A stretch of DNA of 64,000 nucleotides. Source: Bradyrhizobium sp. Y36 (GTDB lineage Bacteria > Pseudomonadota > Alphaproteobacteria > Rhizobiales > Xanthobacteraceae). A program made the position numbers and the translations under genes. Numbering within the stretch: position 1 is the stretch's first letter; every line of letters starts with the position of its first letter. The stretch is taken from NCBI RefSeq assembly GCF_002531575.1, contig NZ_NWTI01000001.1, forward strand, positions 124,001 through 188,000, read 5' to 3'. The notes under the pieces were generated by a model. The model saw only the letters and a list, made by a program, of their open reading frames with translations, had not been told where the DNA came from and did not search any database. This document shows positions 26,462-34,613 of the stretch, piece by piece.

Positions 26462-27916
26462 ATGTCGGCCGATGTCTCGCGACGCTGTTTTGCTGGGCTC
26501 GCCGGCCTCGCCGCGCTGGGCGTCGCCGCTGGGGCCAAGGCCGCAGATGACGAACGGGCCCCCGCGCCGGCGCTGTTCCCGAAGAATTTTCTGTGGGGCA
26601 CGGCAACCTCGTCCTACCAGATCGAAGGCGCGGTCAACGAGGACGGGCGCGGCAAGTCGATCTGGGACATTTTCAGCCACACGCCCGGCAAGATCGAGGA
26701 CGGCTCGACCGGCGACCGCGCCAACGAGCATTATCATCGCTACAAGGAGGACGTCGCGCTGATCAAGGCGCTCGGCGTCAAGGCGTACCGCTTCTCGATC
26801 GCCTGGCCGCGGGTGTTTCCGGATGGAGCAGGCCAGCCCAATCCCAGGGGACTCGACTTCTACAACCGCCTCGTCGACGAGCTGCTCGCGAACGGCATAG
26901 AGCCCTATGCCACGCTCTATCATTGGGACCTGCCGCAGGCGCTCCAGGACCGCGTCGGCGGCTGGTCGTCGAGCGACACGTCGAAGGCTTTTGCCGATTA
27001 CGCCGCATACGTTGCCGCGCGCCTGACCGATCGCGTCAAGAACATCTTCACCGTGAACGAGGTCGGACGCTTCGTGAATTTCGGCTATGGCTGGGGCATC
27101 GATGCGCCCGGCCTCAAGCTGCCGGTCGCGCAGCTCAATCAGGCCCGCCACCACGTCGCGCTGGCGCACGGCCTTGCCGTGCAGGCGATCCGTGCCTCCG
27201 GCCGCGCCGGCACCCGTGTCGGTGCCGCCGAGAACATCGCGGCCTGCGTGCCGGCGATCGCGTCGCCGGAAAACATCCGTGCCGCCGAGATCGCGACGCG
27301 CGAGCTCAACGCCGGTTTCCTTGGCGTGGTGCTGGAGGGCAAATACACCGATGGCTTCCTCGCTTATGCCGGCGCGGACGCGCCAAAATTCACGCCCGAG
27401 GAGCTGAAGATCATCGGCACGCCAAACGATTTCGTCGGCCTCAACATCTACGCGCCGCAATACTACGTCACGGCCTCCGACCGCGCGCCCGGCTTCCACG
27501 TGCTGCCGTTCCCCACCTCGTTCCCGCACATGAATTCGGAATGGCTGCGCGTCGGCCCCGAGGTGATCTACTGGGCGCCGCGCCTTGCTGCAAAGATCTG
27601 GAACATCGAGAATATCTACATCAGCGAGAACGGCACCTCGTCGGAGGACAAGATCGCTGCCGACGGCCAGGTCTACGACCTCGACCGCATCATGTTCCTG
27701 CGCAACTATCTGTCCCAGATGCACCGCGCGACCGCCGAGGGCGTGCCGATCCGTGGCTATTTCCTCTGGAGCCTGATGGACAATTTCGAGTGGATCTTCG
27801 GCTACGGCAAACGGTTCGGGCTCTACCGCGTCGACTTCGAGACGCAGGCGAGAGTGCCGAAGCTGAGCGCCGCGTTCTATCGCGACGTGGTGGCAAGGAA
27901 CGCGATCGGGGGGTGA
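26462..27916 (+). CDS. Exported GH1 beta-glucosidase
   Basis: The protein has 484 residues. The glycoside hydrolase family 1 signature FLWGTATSSYQIEGA is at the start of the mature domain. The acid/base is Glu200 in TVNE, and the nucleophile is Glu389 in ISENG. The aglycone-side DNFEW motif is also present. The N-terminus SRRCFAGLAGLAALGVAAGAKA looks like a twin-arginine signal, so the enzyme is probably periplasmic; most GH1 enzymes are cytoplasmic. The start at 26462 is two bases past the GH16 stop. It would release glucose from oligomers produced by the GH16 enzyme. Confidence 0.93.
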   Translation: MSADVSRRCFAGLAGLAALGVAAGAKAADDERAPAPALFPKNFLWGTATSSYQIEGAVNEDGRGKSIWDIFSHTPGKIEDGSTGDRANEHYHRYKEDVALIKALGVKAYRFSIAWPRVFPDGAGQPNPRGLDFYNRLVDELLANGIEPYATLYHWDLPQALQDRVGGWSSSDTSKAFADYAAYVAARLTDRVKNIFTVNEVGRFVNFGYGWGIDAPGLKLPVAQLNQARHHVALAHGLAVQAIRASGRAGTRVGAAENIAACVPAIASPENIRAAEIATRELNAGFLGVVLEGKYTDGFLAYAGADAPKFTPEELKIIGTPNDFVGLNIYAPQYYVTASDRAPGFHVLPFPTSFPHMNSEWLRVGPEVIYWAPRLAAKIWNIENIYISENGTSSEDKIAADGQVYDLDRIMFLRNYLSQMHRATAEGVPIRGYFLWSLMDNFEWIFGYGKRFGLYRVDFETQARVPKLSAAFYRDVVARNAIGG

Positions 27917-27925
27917 GCGCCCGCC

Positions 27926-28483
27926 CTACGGATCCAGCTCCGTATCCCAGTAGAGATAATCCAGCCAGCTGTCGTGCAAATAGTTCGGCGGAAACAGTCG
28001 GCCGTTGCGGTGGAGCTGGTGCACGGTCGGTGCGAACGCGTTCTGGCGCGGGAACATCTTGGCCTGCGCCGGCGTCAGATTGCCCTTGCGCAGATTACAG
28101 GGCGAGCATGCCGCGACCACGTTCTCCCAGGTGGTCTGACCGCCTTTGCTGCGCGGGATGATGTGATCGAAGGTGAGGTCCTCGGGCGAGCCGCAATATT
28201 GGCAGGCGAAACGATCGCGCAGGAAGACGTTGAACCGGGTGAAGGCCGGATGGGTGGTCGGCTTGACGAAGGATTTGAGCGAGACGACGCTCGGCAACTG
28301 CATCTGCAGCGTGGGACTGTGGACCGCCTGATCGTAGTGAGCGACGATGTTGACGCGATCGAGGAACACCGCCTTGATCGCGTCCTGCCACGACCAGAGA
28401 GACAGCGGGTAGTAACTCAGCGGCCGGAAGTCCGCATTCAGCACCAACACCGGCCAACTGCCTTGCGAGACATGTGCGTTCAA
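27926..28483 (-). CDS. HNH endonuclease domain protein
   Basis: The protein has 185 residues. The N-terminal part begins VLVLNADFRPLSYYPLSLWSWQDAI, a form conserved in a chromosomal family. The zinc/HNH core is RDRFACQYCGSPEDLTFDHIIPRSKGG...WENVVAACSPCNLRKG, with two CxxC zinc pairs flanking the catalytic His. This family is common and single-copy in alphaproteobacteria and is not accompanied here by any mobile or restriction genes. Its biological role is unknown; a repair or nucleic acid processing role is plausible. Convergent with the GH1 gene. Confidence 0.88.
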   Translation of the reverse strand: MNAHVSQGSWPVLVLNADFRPLSYYPLSLWSWQDAIKAVFLDRVNIVAHYDQAVHSPTLQMQLPSVVSLKSFVKPTTHPAFTRFNVFLRDRFACQYCGSPEDLTFDHIIPRSKGGQTTWENVVAACSPCNLRKGNLTPAQAKMFPRQNAFAPTVHQLHRNGRLFPPNYLHDSWLDYLYWDTELDP

Positions 28484-28696
28484 GTAACGCTCCCGGCCTC
28501 CAACATACGCTGCGAAGCAGCATGTGTTGACATACTACATGCAGCGTGACGGGATTGTGAAGCCCGTTGAGCGACTTATTCAGGCGCAAGCAATGCGGCG
28601 GCGGGGTGGCAAGAGCGCTCAAAAGGCCGCGATCCCGTAAGGGTATGGCGGCGGCGCGGAACCGCCAGCCCGTTCGTCGCGCGTCGCCGTGGCAAG

Positions 28697-29674
28697 CTAC
28701 TCCCGTACCCGCTCCAGCTTCTGCAAGCACCTGCTCGCGCGCACGACGGCCGGCATCTCCTCGTCCGGAAAGCTCGTCTTCCAGTCGGTGACGCCGACCT
28801 CGCCGACATAGATATCGCCCTTTGAATCCAGCGCGATGCCGTGCGGCGCCAGGAATTTGCCGCTGGCAATGCCGGGCCCGTCCTCGCCGCCGAGCCGCGC
28901 GATGCGCTTGCCCTTGGCGTCCACGATCGACAGCCGCGGGCCGAGATTGGGCACCTTGCGGTTGACGGCCATGCCGGGGCCGAGCTCGCCGATCACGAAG
29001 GTCGGGCTCTTCGTCCCGCCGCAGCAGCACAGCGCGCAAGGGCGGTGAAGGTTGTTCCACTGCGTCTCGTATCTGCCCTCGCCGTCGAACACCTGGACGC
29101 GATGGTTCTCGCGGTCGGCGACATAGACCCAGCCGTCGGCATCGGTGGCGATATTGTGCACGATGTTGAACTGGCCGGGATCGGTACCCGGCTCGCCCCA
29201 GCTCTTGATCAGCTTGCCGTCGGGGGTGAACTTGTGCACGCGCGCATTGCCATAGCCGTCGGAGACGTAGATCTCGCCCTTCGGCGATAGCGCGGTGTGG
29301 GTGCAGCGGTGGAACGGATCGCCGCTCATGAACGGCGACGGCTTCGCGGGAATGCCGATCGTCAGCAGCACCTTGCCGTCCGTGGTGCATTTGCGCACGG
29401 TGTGGTCGCCGTCATCGGTGCAATAGAGATTGTCGTCGGCATCGATGTGCAGGCCGTGCGCGCGGGAGAACAGGCCTTCGCCAAAACTGCGCAGGAAATT
29501 GCCCTCGCGGTCCAGCACCACCATCGGATGTTCGCCGCGGTTGAAGACGTAGATCCGGTCGCGGCTGTCGACCGCAACGGAGGCGACGTCGGTGAGCTGC
29601 CAGCCGTCGGGAAGCTTCGCGAAATTGTCGACGACGCGATAGCGGTGCTCGCCGGTGCCGAGAAGGGCTGGCAT
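28697..29674 (-). CDS. NHL-repeat beta-propeller protein (PAL-like)
   Basis: The protein has 325 residues. Repeated NHL-type blades are visible: VAVDSRDRIYVFNRGEHPM, LHIDADDNLYCTDDGDH, GEIYVSDGYGNARVHKFTPDG, GWVYVADRENHRVQVFDGEG and a final PHGIALDSKGDIYVGE. The pattern resembles peptidyl-amidoglycolate lyase relatives. An unusual cysteine cluster, PCALCCCGG, lies near residue 215. No signal peptide is seen. AGGAGGAC precedes the ATG. It lies directly downstream of the FMO gene on the same strand, separated by a palindromic repeat, and may act in the same pathway. Confidence 0.82.
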   Translation of the reverse strand: MPALLGTGEHRYRVVDNFAKLPDGWQLTDVASVAVDSRDRIYVFNRGEHPMVVLDREGNFLRSFGEGLFSRAHGLHIDADDNLYCTDDGDHTVRKCTTDGKVLLTIGIPAKPSPFMSGDPFHRCTHTALSPKGEIYVSDGYGNARVHKFTPDGKLIKSWGEPGTDPGQFNIVHNIATDADGWVYVADRENHRVQVFDGEGRYETQWNNLHRPCALCCCGGTKSPTFVIGELGPGMAVNRKVPNLGPRLSIVDAKGKRIARLGGEDGPGIASGKFLAPHGIALDSKGDIYVGEVGVTDWKTSFPDEEMPAVVRASRCLQKLERVRE

Positions 29675-29688
29675 GAATCTGTCCTCCT

Positions 29689-29790
29689 GTCATTCCGGGG
29701 CACGCGAAGCGTGAACCCGGAATCCATTGTTCAGCATGTTTTGCGGGTAGATGGATTCCGGGTTCGCGCTGACGCGCGCCCCGGAATGAC
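29689..29790. repeat. Family C palindromic repeat, partly coding
   Basis: The left arm 29689-29726 (GTCATTCCGGGGCACGCG...) is inverted at 29752-29790 (...CGCGCCCCGGAATGAC), with a short central loop. The stop codon and last 19 codons of the FMO gene fall inside the element. A related copy is at 63891-63969. Confidence 0.85.
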
Positions 29791-31563
29791 GGTCGTGTTT
29801 ACGTCCGCCCCCAACACCCCTTCCTCGGTCGCCTTGATCTGCAGCGCGAGGTATTTCGAGTTGATCCGGCACTGCGCGAGGCTGCCGGCGATGAACCAGA
29901 GGCCGGGCTGCCGGGTGCGCGCATACATGTTGCGCAGCTCGAAGCCGTCGCCAAAGCCCCAGATCGGGCCGACGCGGTCCGCGACGGCGTCGCCGAACAG
30001 CTTTCGCACCAGATATTCCTGCGGCTTGTAGCCGGTCGAGAGCACGATGAGATCGGCCGCAATGGTCGAGCCGTCCTTCATTCGCGCGCCGTCAGCGACA
30101 AAGCCCTCGATCTCGTCGAACTGCCGCAGCCTGATCTTGCCCTCGACGATCAGGTTGGAGCAGCCGACGTTGAAATAATAGCCGCCGCCGCGGGTGAGGT
30201 ATTTGAACTGCCAGCCGGTGCCGGCCTCGCCGAAGTCGAGCTTGAAGCCGACGCGCGAGAGGCCGTCGAGCAGCTCCTTGTCGAGCTGCTTCGACTGCTC
30301 CGTCAGCATCACGTGTGTCTTCTTCGCGAGCGGCGTCGGCATCGAGGCCGCGATCAGGTCGTTGTCCTCGAGCGTGCCTTCATTGTAGGTGGCATAAGCG
30401 AGCTGCGCCGACGGCTCGATGTTGGTGACCAGCGTCGGAGAGCGTTGCACCAGCGTCACCTCGGCGCCGCTGGAAAACAGGTCCTGCGCGATGTCGTGAC
30501 CGCTGTTGCCGGTGCCGATGACGATGGCACGCTTGCCGGTCCAGGTCTCACCATCCTCGTAGCGGCTGGAATGCAGCAGCGTCCCCCTAAAATTGTCGAG
30601 GGTCGGGATGTCGGGAATGTTGGCGATGCCGCTGACGCCGGTCGCCATGATGACGTGGCGCGGATGCATGGTGCGCCTGCCGCCGTCAGCGCGGCGCAGC
30701 GTGACGGTCCAGTGGCGCTCGACCTCATCATAGGCGCCGCCCTCGAACTCGGTGCCGGTCCAGAAGTTCAGCTCCATGGCGTCGACATAGGCTTCGAACC
30801 AGTTGGCGAGCTTGTCCTTGGGGATGTAGGTCGGCCAGTTCGGCGGAAACGGCATGTAGGGGAGGTGATTGACCTGCACCTGGTTGTGCAGGGTGAGCGC
30901 GTGATAGCGCTTGCGCCAATTGTCGCCGACCCGCATCTCGCGATCGACGATCAGGGCGTCGACCTTGAGCTGCGTCAGCCGCGCGGCGATCGCGAGCCCG
31001 GCCTGGCCGCCGCCGACCACCAGCACAGCCGGGTCGCGACCGGCATAGCCGCGCGAGGCGTTGCGCAGATCGAGCCAGTTCGGTCCACGAAAATCGCGCG
31101 AATAGGCCTGGCCGCGCGGACGCGAGGTGCCGAGCTGCTCCTCGAATCCCTTGAGCTCGTCGAGTGCGGTCAGCAGCGTCCAGGCCTTCAGGCGGTCGCC
31201 GTCGGCGGGATCAGGAACGAGCCTGATGATGCCGCTGCCGCGTCCGATCGCGGTCTCGAAATCAAAGATCGCCTCAACGCTGCTGGTGCCGGCGCGCGTC
31301 ACCCAGCGCGGTGGCGCACGGTTCGGCGCAATCTTGAAATTGATCGGCGCAACCTTGGGTGCGAGTGCGGCCAGCGCTTGCGCGATCGCATTGCGCCCGG
31401 CGATCGTCTGCAGATTCCAGCTCAGCGCCAGCACGTCGCGCCAGAAGCTGTCGGTGAGGAACAGGTGGTCCAGCGTCTCGGGATCTGGCTTGCCGAGCGT
31501 GCGCTCGAACGCGTCGAGCCAGCTCTGCGCGGCGATGGAAATGTCCTTCGTCCTGTCCAGCAT
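29731..31563 (-). CDS. NTF2-like/flavin-containing monooxygenase fusion
   Basis: The protein has 610 residues from the ATG at 31563 (GAGGTC upstream). Residues about 1-150 look like an NTF2/SnoaL-type domain (AQSWLDAFERTL...). The FMO domain follows: the FAD motif VVGGGQAGLAIA near 180, the NADPH motif VIGTGNSG near 348, and the fingerprint FRGTLLHSSRY (FxGxxxHxxxY) near 324. It should be a cytoplasmic NADPH-dependent monooxygenase of a small organic substrate. The last 19 residues (VIPGRASARTRNPSTRKTC) are translated from a palindromic repeat. The gene leads the FMO-NHL operon. Confidence 0.88.
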   Translation of the reverse strand: MLDRTKDISIAAQSWLDAFERTLGKPDPETLDHLFLTDSFWRDVLALSWNLQTIAGRNAIAQALAALAPKVAPINFKIAPNRAPPRWVTRAGTSSVEAIFDFETAIGRGSGIIRLVPDPADGDRLKAWTLLTALDELKGFEEQLGTSRPRGQAYSRDFRGPNWLDLRNASRGYAGRDPAVLVVGGGQAGLAIAARLTQLKVDALIVDREMRVGDNWRKRYHALTLHNQVQVNHLPYMPFPPNWPTYIPKDKLANWFEAYVDAMELNFWTGTEFEGGAYDEVERHWTVTLRRADGGRRTMHPRHVIMATGVSGIANIPDIPTLDNFRGTLLHSSRYEDGETWTGKRAIVIGTGNSGHDIAQDLFSSGAEVTLVQRSPTLVTNIEPSAQLAYATYNEGTLEDNDLIAASMPTPLAKKTHVMLTEQSKQLDKELLDGLSRVGFKLDFGEAGTGWQFKYLTRGGGYYFNVGCSNLIVEGKIRLRQFDEIEGFVADGARMKDGSTIAADLIVLSTGYKPQEYLVRKLFGDAVADRVGPIWGFGDGFELRNMYARTRQPGLWFIAGSLAQCRINSKYLALQIKATEEGVLGADVNTTVIPGRASARTRNPSTRKTC

Positions 31564-31640
31564 GCGCGACCTCATGGCCGTCTTCGCGGCGTTTCCCTGG
31601 AGGGCAACGCTATACTGGATTGCCAGATGTCAAAAGCGCT

Positions 31641-32726
31641 TTACCCGAGCAACGAGAGCATGTGCCCCTGCTCGGGCGGAATGCGCCCTTTCAGCGTGTC
31701 GAGATAGATCCGCTGCACGGCCTCTGGTCCGCGGCTTTCGACCACGGTGAGACATTTCTCCAGGAGCGGTGCAAGGCCCGACCACGCCGCGGCAAAACGC
31801 TGCTCGACGCCGCCGGGGCCCCATTCCTTGGCGCGCTTGCGGATGTGGTCGGGCGCGAAGAACCAGCGCGGCTTTGCGCCGGGCAGCGTGCCTTCCTCGG
31901 CCTCGGTGGCGCGATGCGTCAAACCGACACGCACCGAGCATTTCATCTGGTCGCGGAAGTGGTGGTGCAGCTCGGCGCGCAGCGCGCTGCTGCCGGCCAT
32001 GTCGACGAAAGCGACCGGCGCATTCGCCGGCAGCGAACCGACGCGGTCATAGGTGACGACCTCGTCGTAGCACGGCAGCGAGCCGACGAAGCCGGCATTG
32101 CCTGCGGACGTCAGTCCGATCACCTTGCGGCCGCGCGTGTGCAGCAGATGGGCAAGCCCGAACGCGGTCTTGCTGGATGCGCTGGAGAGCAGCACGCCGC
32201 GCGCCCCGAAGTCGTCGTTCTCGGCCAGGAAATCGTTGACCATGAACGACAGCATGAACAATGGCCGCAGCAGCGCCTGCAGGTCGCCTTGATGCCCGGT
32301 GAAGGCGGGATCGTCCGTCACGCGGGAATAGAGGTTGTAGACCGGGGAGACCTGCTTGCGATGATCGGCGCCGTCGCGCAGCGCACGCTTGCTGACGTCA
32401 GCGGCTTCGATGACGAGATGCGTCGCCATCGGGAAATAGCCGAACAGCCGCTCGCCCACGGTGACCGCTGGATGCTTCGAGGCGATCACCTCGCCGAATC
32501 CCCACACCGGGATGTTGCCGAAACCCTGGGGCGCCGGGAAGATCTGCCAGTATTTCAGCTCGTCGCCCATCACCGCATAGGTGATGTTGTTGGCGGTCAG
32601 CGCGAAGCGCTCGACCTTCACCAGCAGCGCATCCGCCGGCAGCATGGCAGCATCGGGAATGGCGGTCTCGATCAGCTTGAACTGCTCGAGGTCGTTGCGC
32701 GCAACGACGAAGTCGGTCGATGTCAT
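31641..32726 (-). CDS. DUF2855 family protein (MDR-like)
   Basis: The protein has 361 residues. It shows a medium-chain reductase-like layout: an N-terminal region with LPADALLVKVERFALTANNITYAVMGD and GFGEVIASKHPAVTVGERLFG, then a Rossmann-like part with VLLSSASSKTAFGLAHLL and KVIGLTSAGNAGFV. The usual zinc-binding residues of alcohol dehydrogenases are not evident. Members are annotated as DUF2855 and are of unknown activity. It overlaps the upstream glycosylase gene by four bases (ATGA), so the two form one transcript; the FMO gene lies 77 bases downstream. Confidence 0.8.
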   Translation of the reverse strand: MTSTDFVVARNDLEQFKLIETAIPDAAMLPADALLVKVERFALTANNITYAVMGDELKYWQIFPAPQGFGNIPVWGFGEVIASKHPAVTVGERLFGYFPMATHLVIEAADVSKRALRDGADHRKQVSPVYNLYSRVTDDPAFTGHQGDLQALLRPLFMLSFMVNDFLAENDDFGARGVLLSSASSKTAFGLAHLLHTRGRKVIGLTSAGNAGFVGSLPCYDEVVTYDRVGSLPANAPVAFVDMAGSSALRAELHHHFRDQMKCSVRVGLTHRATEAEEGTLPGAKPRWFFAPDHIRKRAKEWGPGGVEQRFAAAWSGLAPLLEKCLTVVESRGPEAVQRIYLDTLKGRIPPEQGHMLSLLG

Positions 32727-33463
32727 GGTGAAGGCCTCGGCTTTCTTCGTGCCGGGATCTTCTCTTTGACCCGCGAGGGCTTTGCAACAGCAACATTGTT
32801 TGAAACGGCGTTTGCCTCGCCGGCCAGCACGCCCTCGCGCTTCTTCACCGCGCGATAATAGCTCCACCACAGATGCGCCGCCGCGCCGCGCAGCGGACGC
32901 CAGGGTTCGGCGAGCGGCGCCATCTGCTTCTCCGTCGGCCGCGCCGGAAGGCCGAGGCCGATCTTGATGCCCTCCTGCACGGCGAGGTCGCCGGCCGGCC
33001 AGGCATCGCCATGGCCGAGGCAAAACAGCAGATAGACGTCCGCGGTCCAGGGACCGATGCCGGGCAGCGCGATCAGCGTGTGATGTGCGGCGTCGGCATC
33101 TTCCTCGGCGAGCACGTCGAGGTTCAGCCGCTGCGCGCCGATCTCGCGTGCCAGATGTTTCAGCGTCTTGATCTTGGCGGCGGACAGCCCGAGCCGCCCC
33201 AGCCGGTCGGCGCGGGCGCGGCCCACCGCCGCATGGTCGAACGGATCGAAGGCCGTCGACAGCCGCCCCCAGATCGCCGCCGCGCTCGCGGTCGAGAGCT
33301 GCTGCCCGCAGACGATGTGGGCAAGGCCTGCGAAACCCGGCTCCCGCCGCCGCAGCGCCGGCATGCCCGCGATCTCGAGTACGGGCCTGAGGCGCGGATC
33401 GCGCTTGATCAGCGCGTGGACCGCTTCTTCAAGATCGGACTGGGTTTCGAGGTGGATTGTCAT
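32723..33463 (-). CDS. DNA-3-methyladenine glycosylase (AlkA/HhH-GPD)
   Basis: The protein has 246 residues. The helix-hairpin-helix motif is LIALPGIGPWTADVYLL, followed by the catalytic Asp in PAGDLAVQ. Upstream GLAHIVCGQQLSTASAAAIW is also typical of the family. It removes alkylated bases such as 3-methyladenine as the first step of base excision repair. The C-terminus is a Lys/Pro-rich tail (VAKPSRVKEKIPARRKPRPSP) that may bind DNA. It is co-transcribed with the DUF2855 gene through a four-base overlap. Confidence 0.92.
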   Translation of the reverse strand: MTIHLETQSDLEEAVHALIKRDPRLRPVLEIAGMPALRRREPGFAGLAHIVCGQQLSTASAAAIWGRLSTAFDPFDHAAVGRARADRLGRLGLSAAKIKTLKHLAREIGAQRLNLDVLAEEDADAAHHTLIALPGIGPWTADVYLLFCLGHGDAWPAGDLAVQEGIKIGLGLPARPTEKQMAPLAEPWRPLRGAAAHLWWSYYRAVKKREGVLAGEANAVSNNVAVAKPSRVKEKIPARRKPRPSP

Positions 33464-33530
33464 GGTCGCTCAACTCGTCATGCGCGGGCTTGCCGTCTCT
33501 GCTAAAGCTCCGCCGGCCCAATACCGCGAA

Positions 33531-33630
33531 GCCCGCCGAAGCCTTCGGCGTAGGCGGGACCCGCGCATCCATCTCCTATCGTAACAGAGTCCTTGAAGAT
33601 GGATTGCCGGGTCAAGCCCGGCAATGACGA
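33531..33630. repeat. Intergenic repeat element upstream of gluQ
   Basis: A hairpin CCCGCCGAAG...GTAGGCGGG lies at the left and a perfect eight-base stem TTGCCGGG/CCCGGCAA (33604-33611/33617-33624) at the right, ending in the ATGACGA frame common to these repeats. It runs into the first in-frame ATG of the gluQ frame (33624), which is why that start is rejected. Confidence 0.65.
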
Positions 33631-33635
33631 GTACC

Positions 33636-34508
33636 ATGAAAGCGATGCCACCCGTTTTCCGATTCGCCCCGAGCCCGAACGGCCATCTCCATCTCGGCCA
33701 CGCCTATTCCGCACTGCTGAACTTCCAGCGGGCGCGCGAGACCGGCGGCCGCTTGCTGCTGCGGATCGAGGACATCGACGCGGCGCGCTGCCGGCCGGAG
33801 TTCGAGGCGGCGATCTACGAGGATCTGGCCTGGCTCGGGATGAACTGGGAGATTCCGGTGCGGCGGCAGTCGGAGCATCTCGCCGATTACCGCGCCGCGC
33901 TGGACAAGCTGTCGGCGCTCGGTCTCGTCTATCCCGCCTTCGAAAGCCGCGCCGAGATCGCAAGGCTCGTTGCCGCGCGCGAGGCGGATGGCCCGTGGCC
34001 GCGCGATCCCGACGGCGCGCCGCTCTATCCCGGCGATTCCGGATCGCGGCCGGCCGACGAGCGGGCGCGCCTGATGGCGTCAGGCATGCCCTACGCGCTG
34101 CGGCTCGACATGGCGGCCGCCTGTCGGCGCGTTGCCGGACTGACGTGGAACGAGTTTGGCGAGAGGCATGACGGCGAGCGCGTCGCGGCGCGGCCGGAGC
34201 TCTGGGGCGACGTGATCCTCGCCCGCAAGGAGACGCCGACCAGCTACCATCTGTCCGTCGTCGTCGACGACGCGCTCCAGGGCGTCAGCGAGATCGTGCG
34301 GGGCCAGGACCTGTTTCACGCCACCTCGGTGCATCGCCTGTTGCAGATCCTGCTCGGCCTGCCCGAACCCGCCTACCGCCATCACCGGCTGATTTGCGAC
34401 GGCGAAGGGCGGAAATTGTCGAAATCGAGCCAATCGACCGGCCTGCGGGCCTTGCGCGCGGCCGGCGTCACGCCGGAAGGCATCCGCCAGCTGGTGGGAT
34501 TAGGTTAA
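33636..34508 (+). CDS. gluQ: Glutamyl-Q tRNA(Asp) synthetase
   Basis: The protein has 290 residues. It is a class I aminoacyl-tRNA synthetase-like enzyme that attaches glutamate to queuosine-34 of tRNA-Asp. HIGH motif: FAPSPNGHLHLGHAYSAL. KMSKS-like motif: GRKLSKSSQS near residue 260. Length fits the GluQ family, with no anticodon-binding domain. The usual zinc cysteines are missing: the YxCFC site reads YPAFESRAE and the later YPGTCR site reads YPGDSGSR. The start at 33636 or 33645 is preferred because the ATG at 33624 lies in a repeat. A kinase gene follows on the same strand. Confidence 0.92.
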   Translation: MKAMPPVFRFAPSPNGHLHLGHAYSALLNFQRARETGGRLLLRIEDIDAARCRPEFEAAIYEDLAWLGMNWEIPVRRQSEHLADYRAALDKLSALGLVYPAFESRAEIARLVAAREADGPWPRDPDGAPLYPGDSGSRPADERARLMASGMPYALRLDMAAACRRVAGLTWNEFGERHDGERVAARPELWGDVILARKETPTSYHLSVVVDDALQGVSEIVRGQDLFHATSVHRLLQILLGLPEPAYRHHRLICDGEGRKLSKSSQSTGLRALRAAGVTPEGIRQLVGLG

Positions 34509-34613
34509 GTTTCTCTGGGGGTTAGCGAAACGTCGCCGTGACTTCGGGTGTTTCGCCGTGCCATGGTCGAAAAACAGCCCGGGGGCCCGAAGGGACGACT
34601 TCGAAGGGGATTC

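Noticed and set aside
24435..26606. A 723-residue minus-strand open frame opposite the EamA and GH16 genes
   Set aside because: It runs across two unrelated plus-strand genes with clear families and has antisense-type composition.
27926..28483. The HNH nuclease as part of a mobile element or restriction system
   Set aside because: No methylase, transposase, integrase or intron features flank it, and the protein type is a common chromosomal one.
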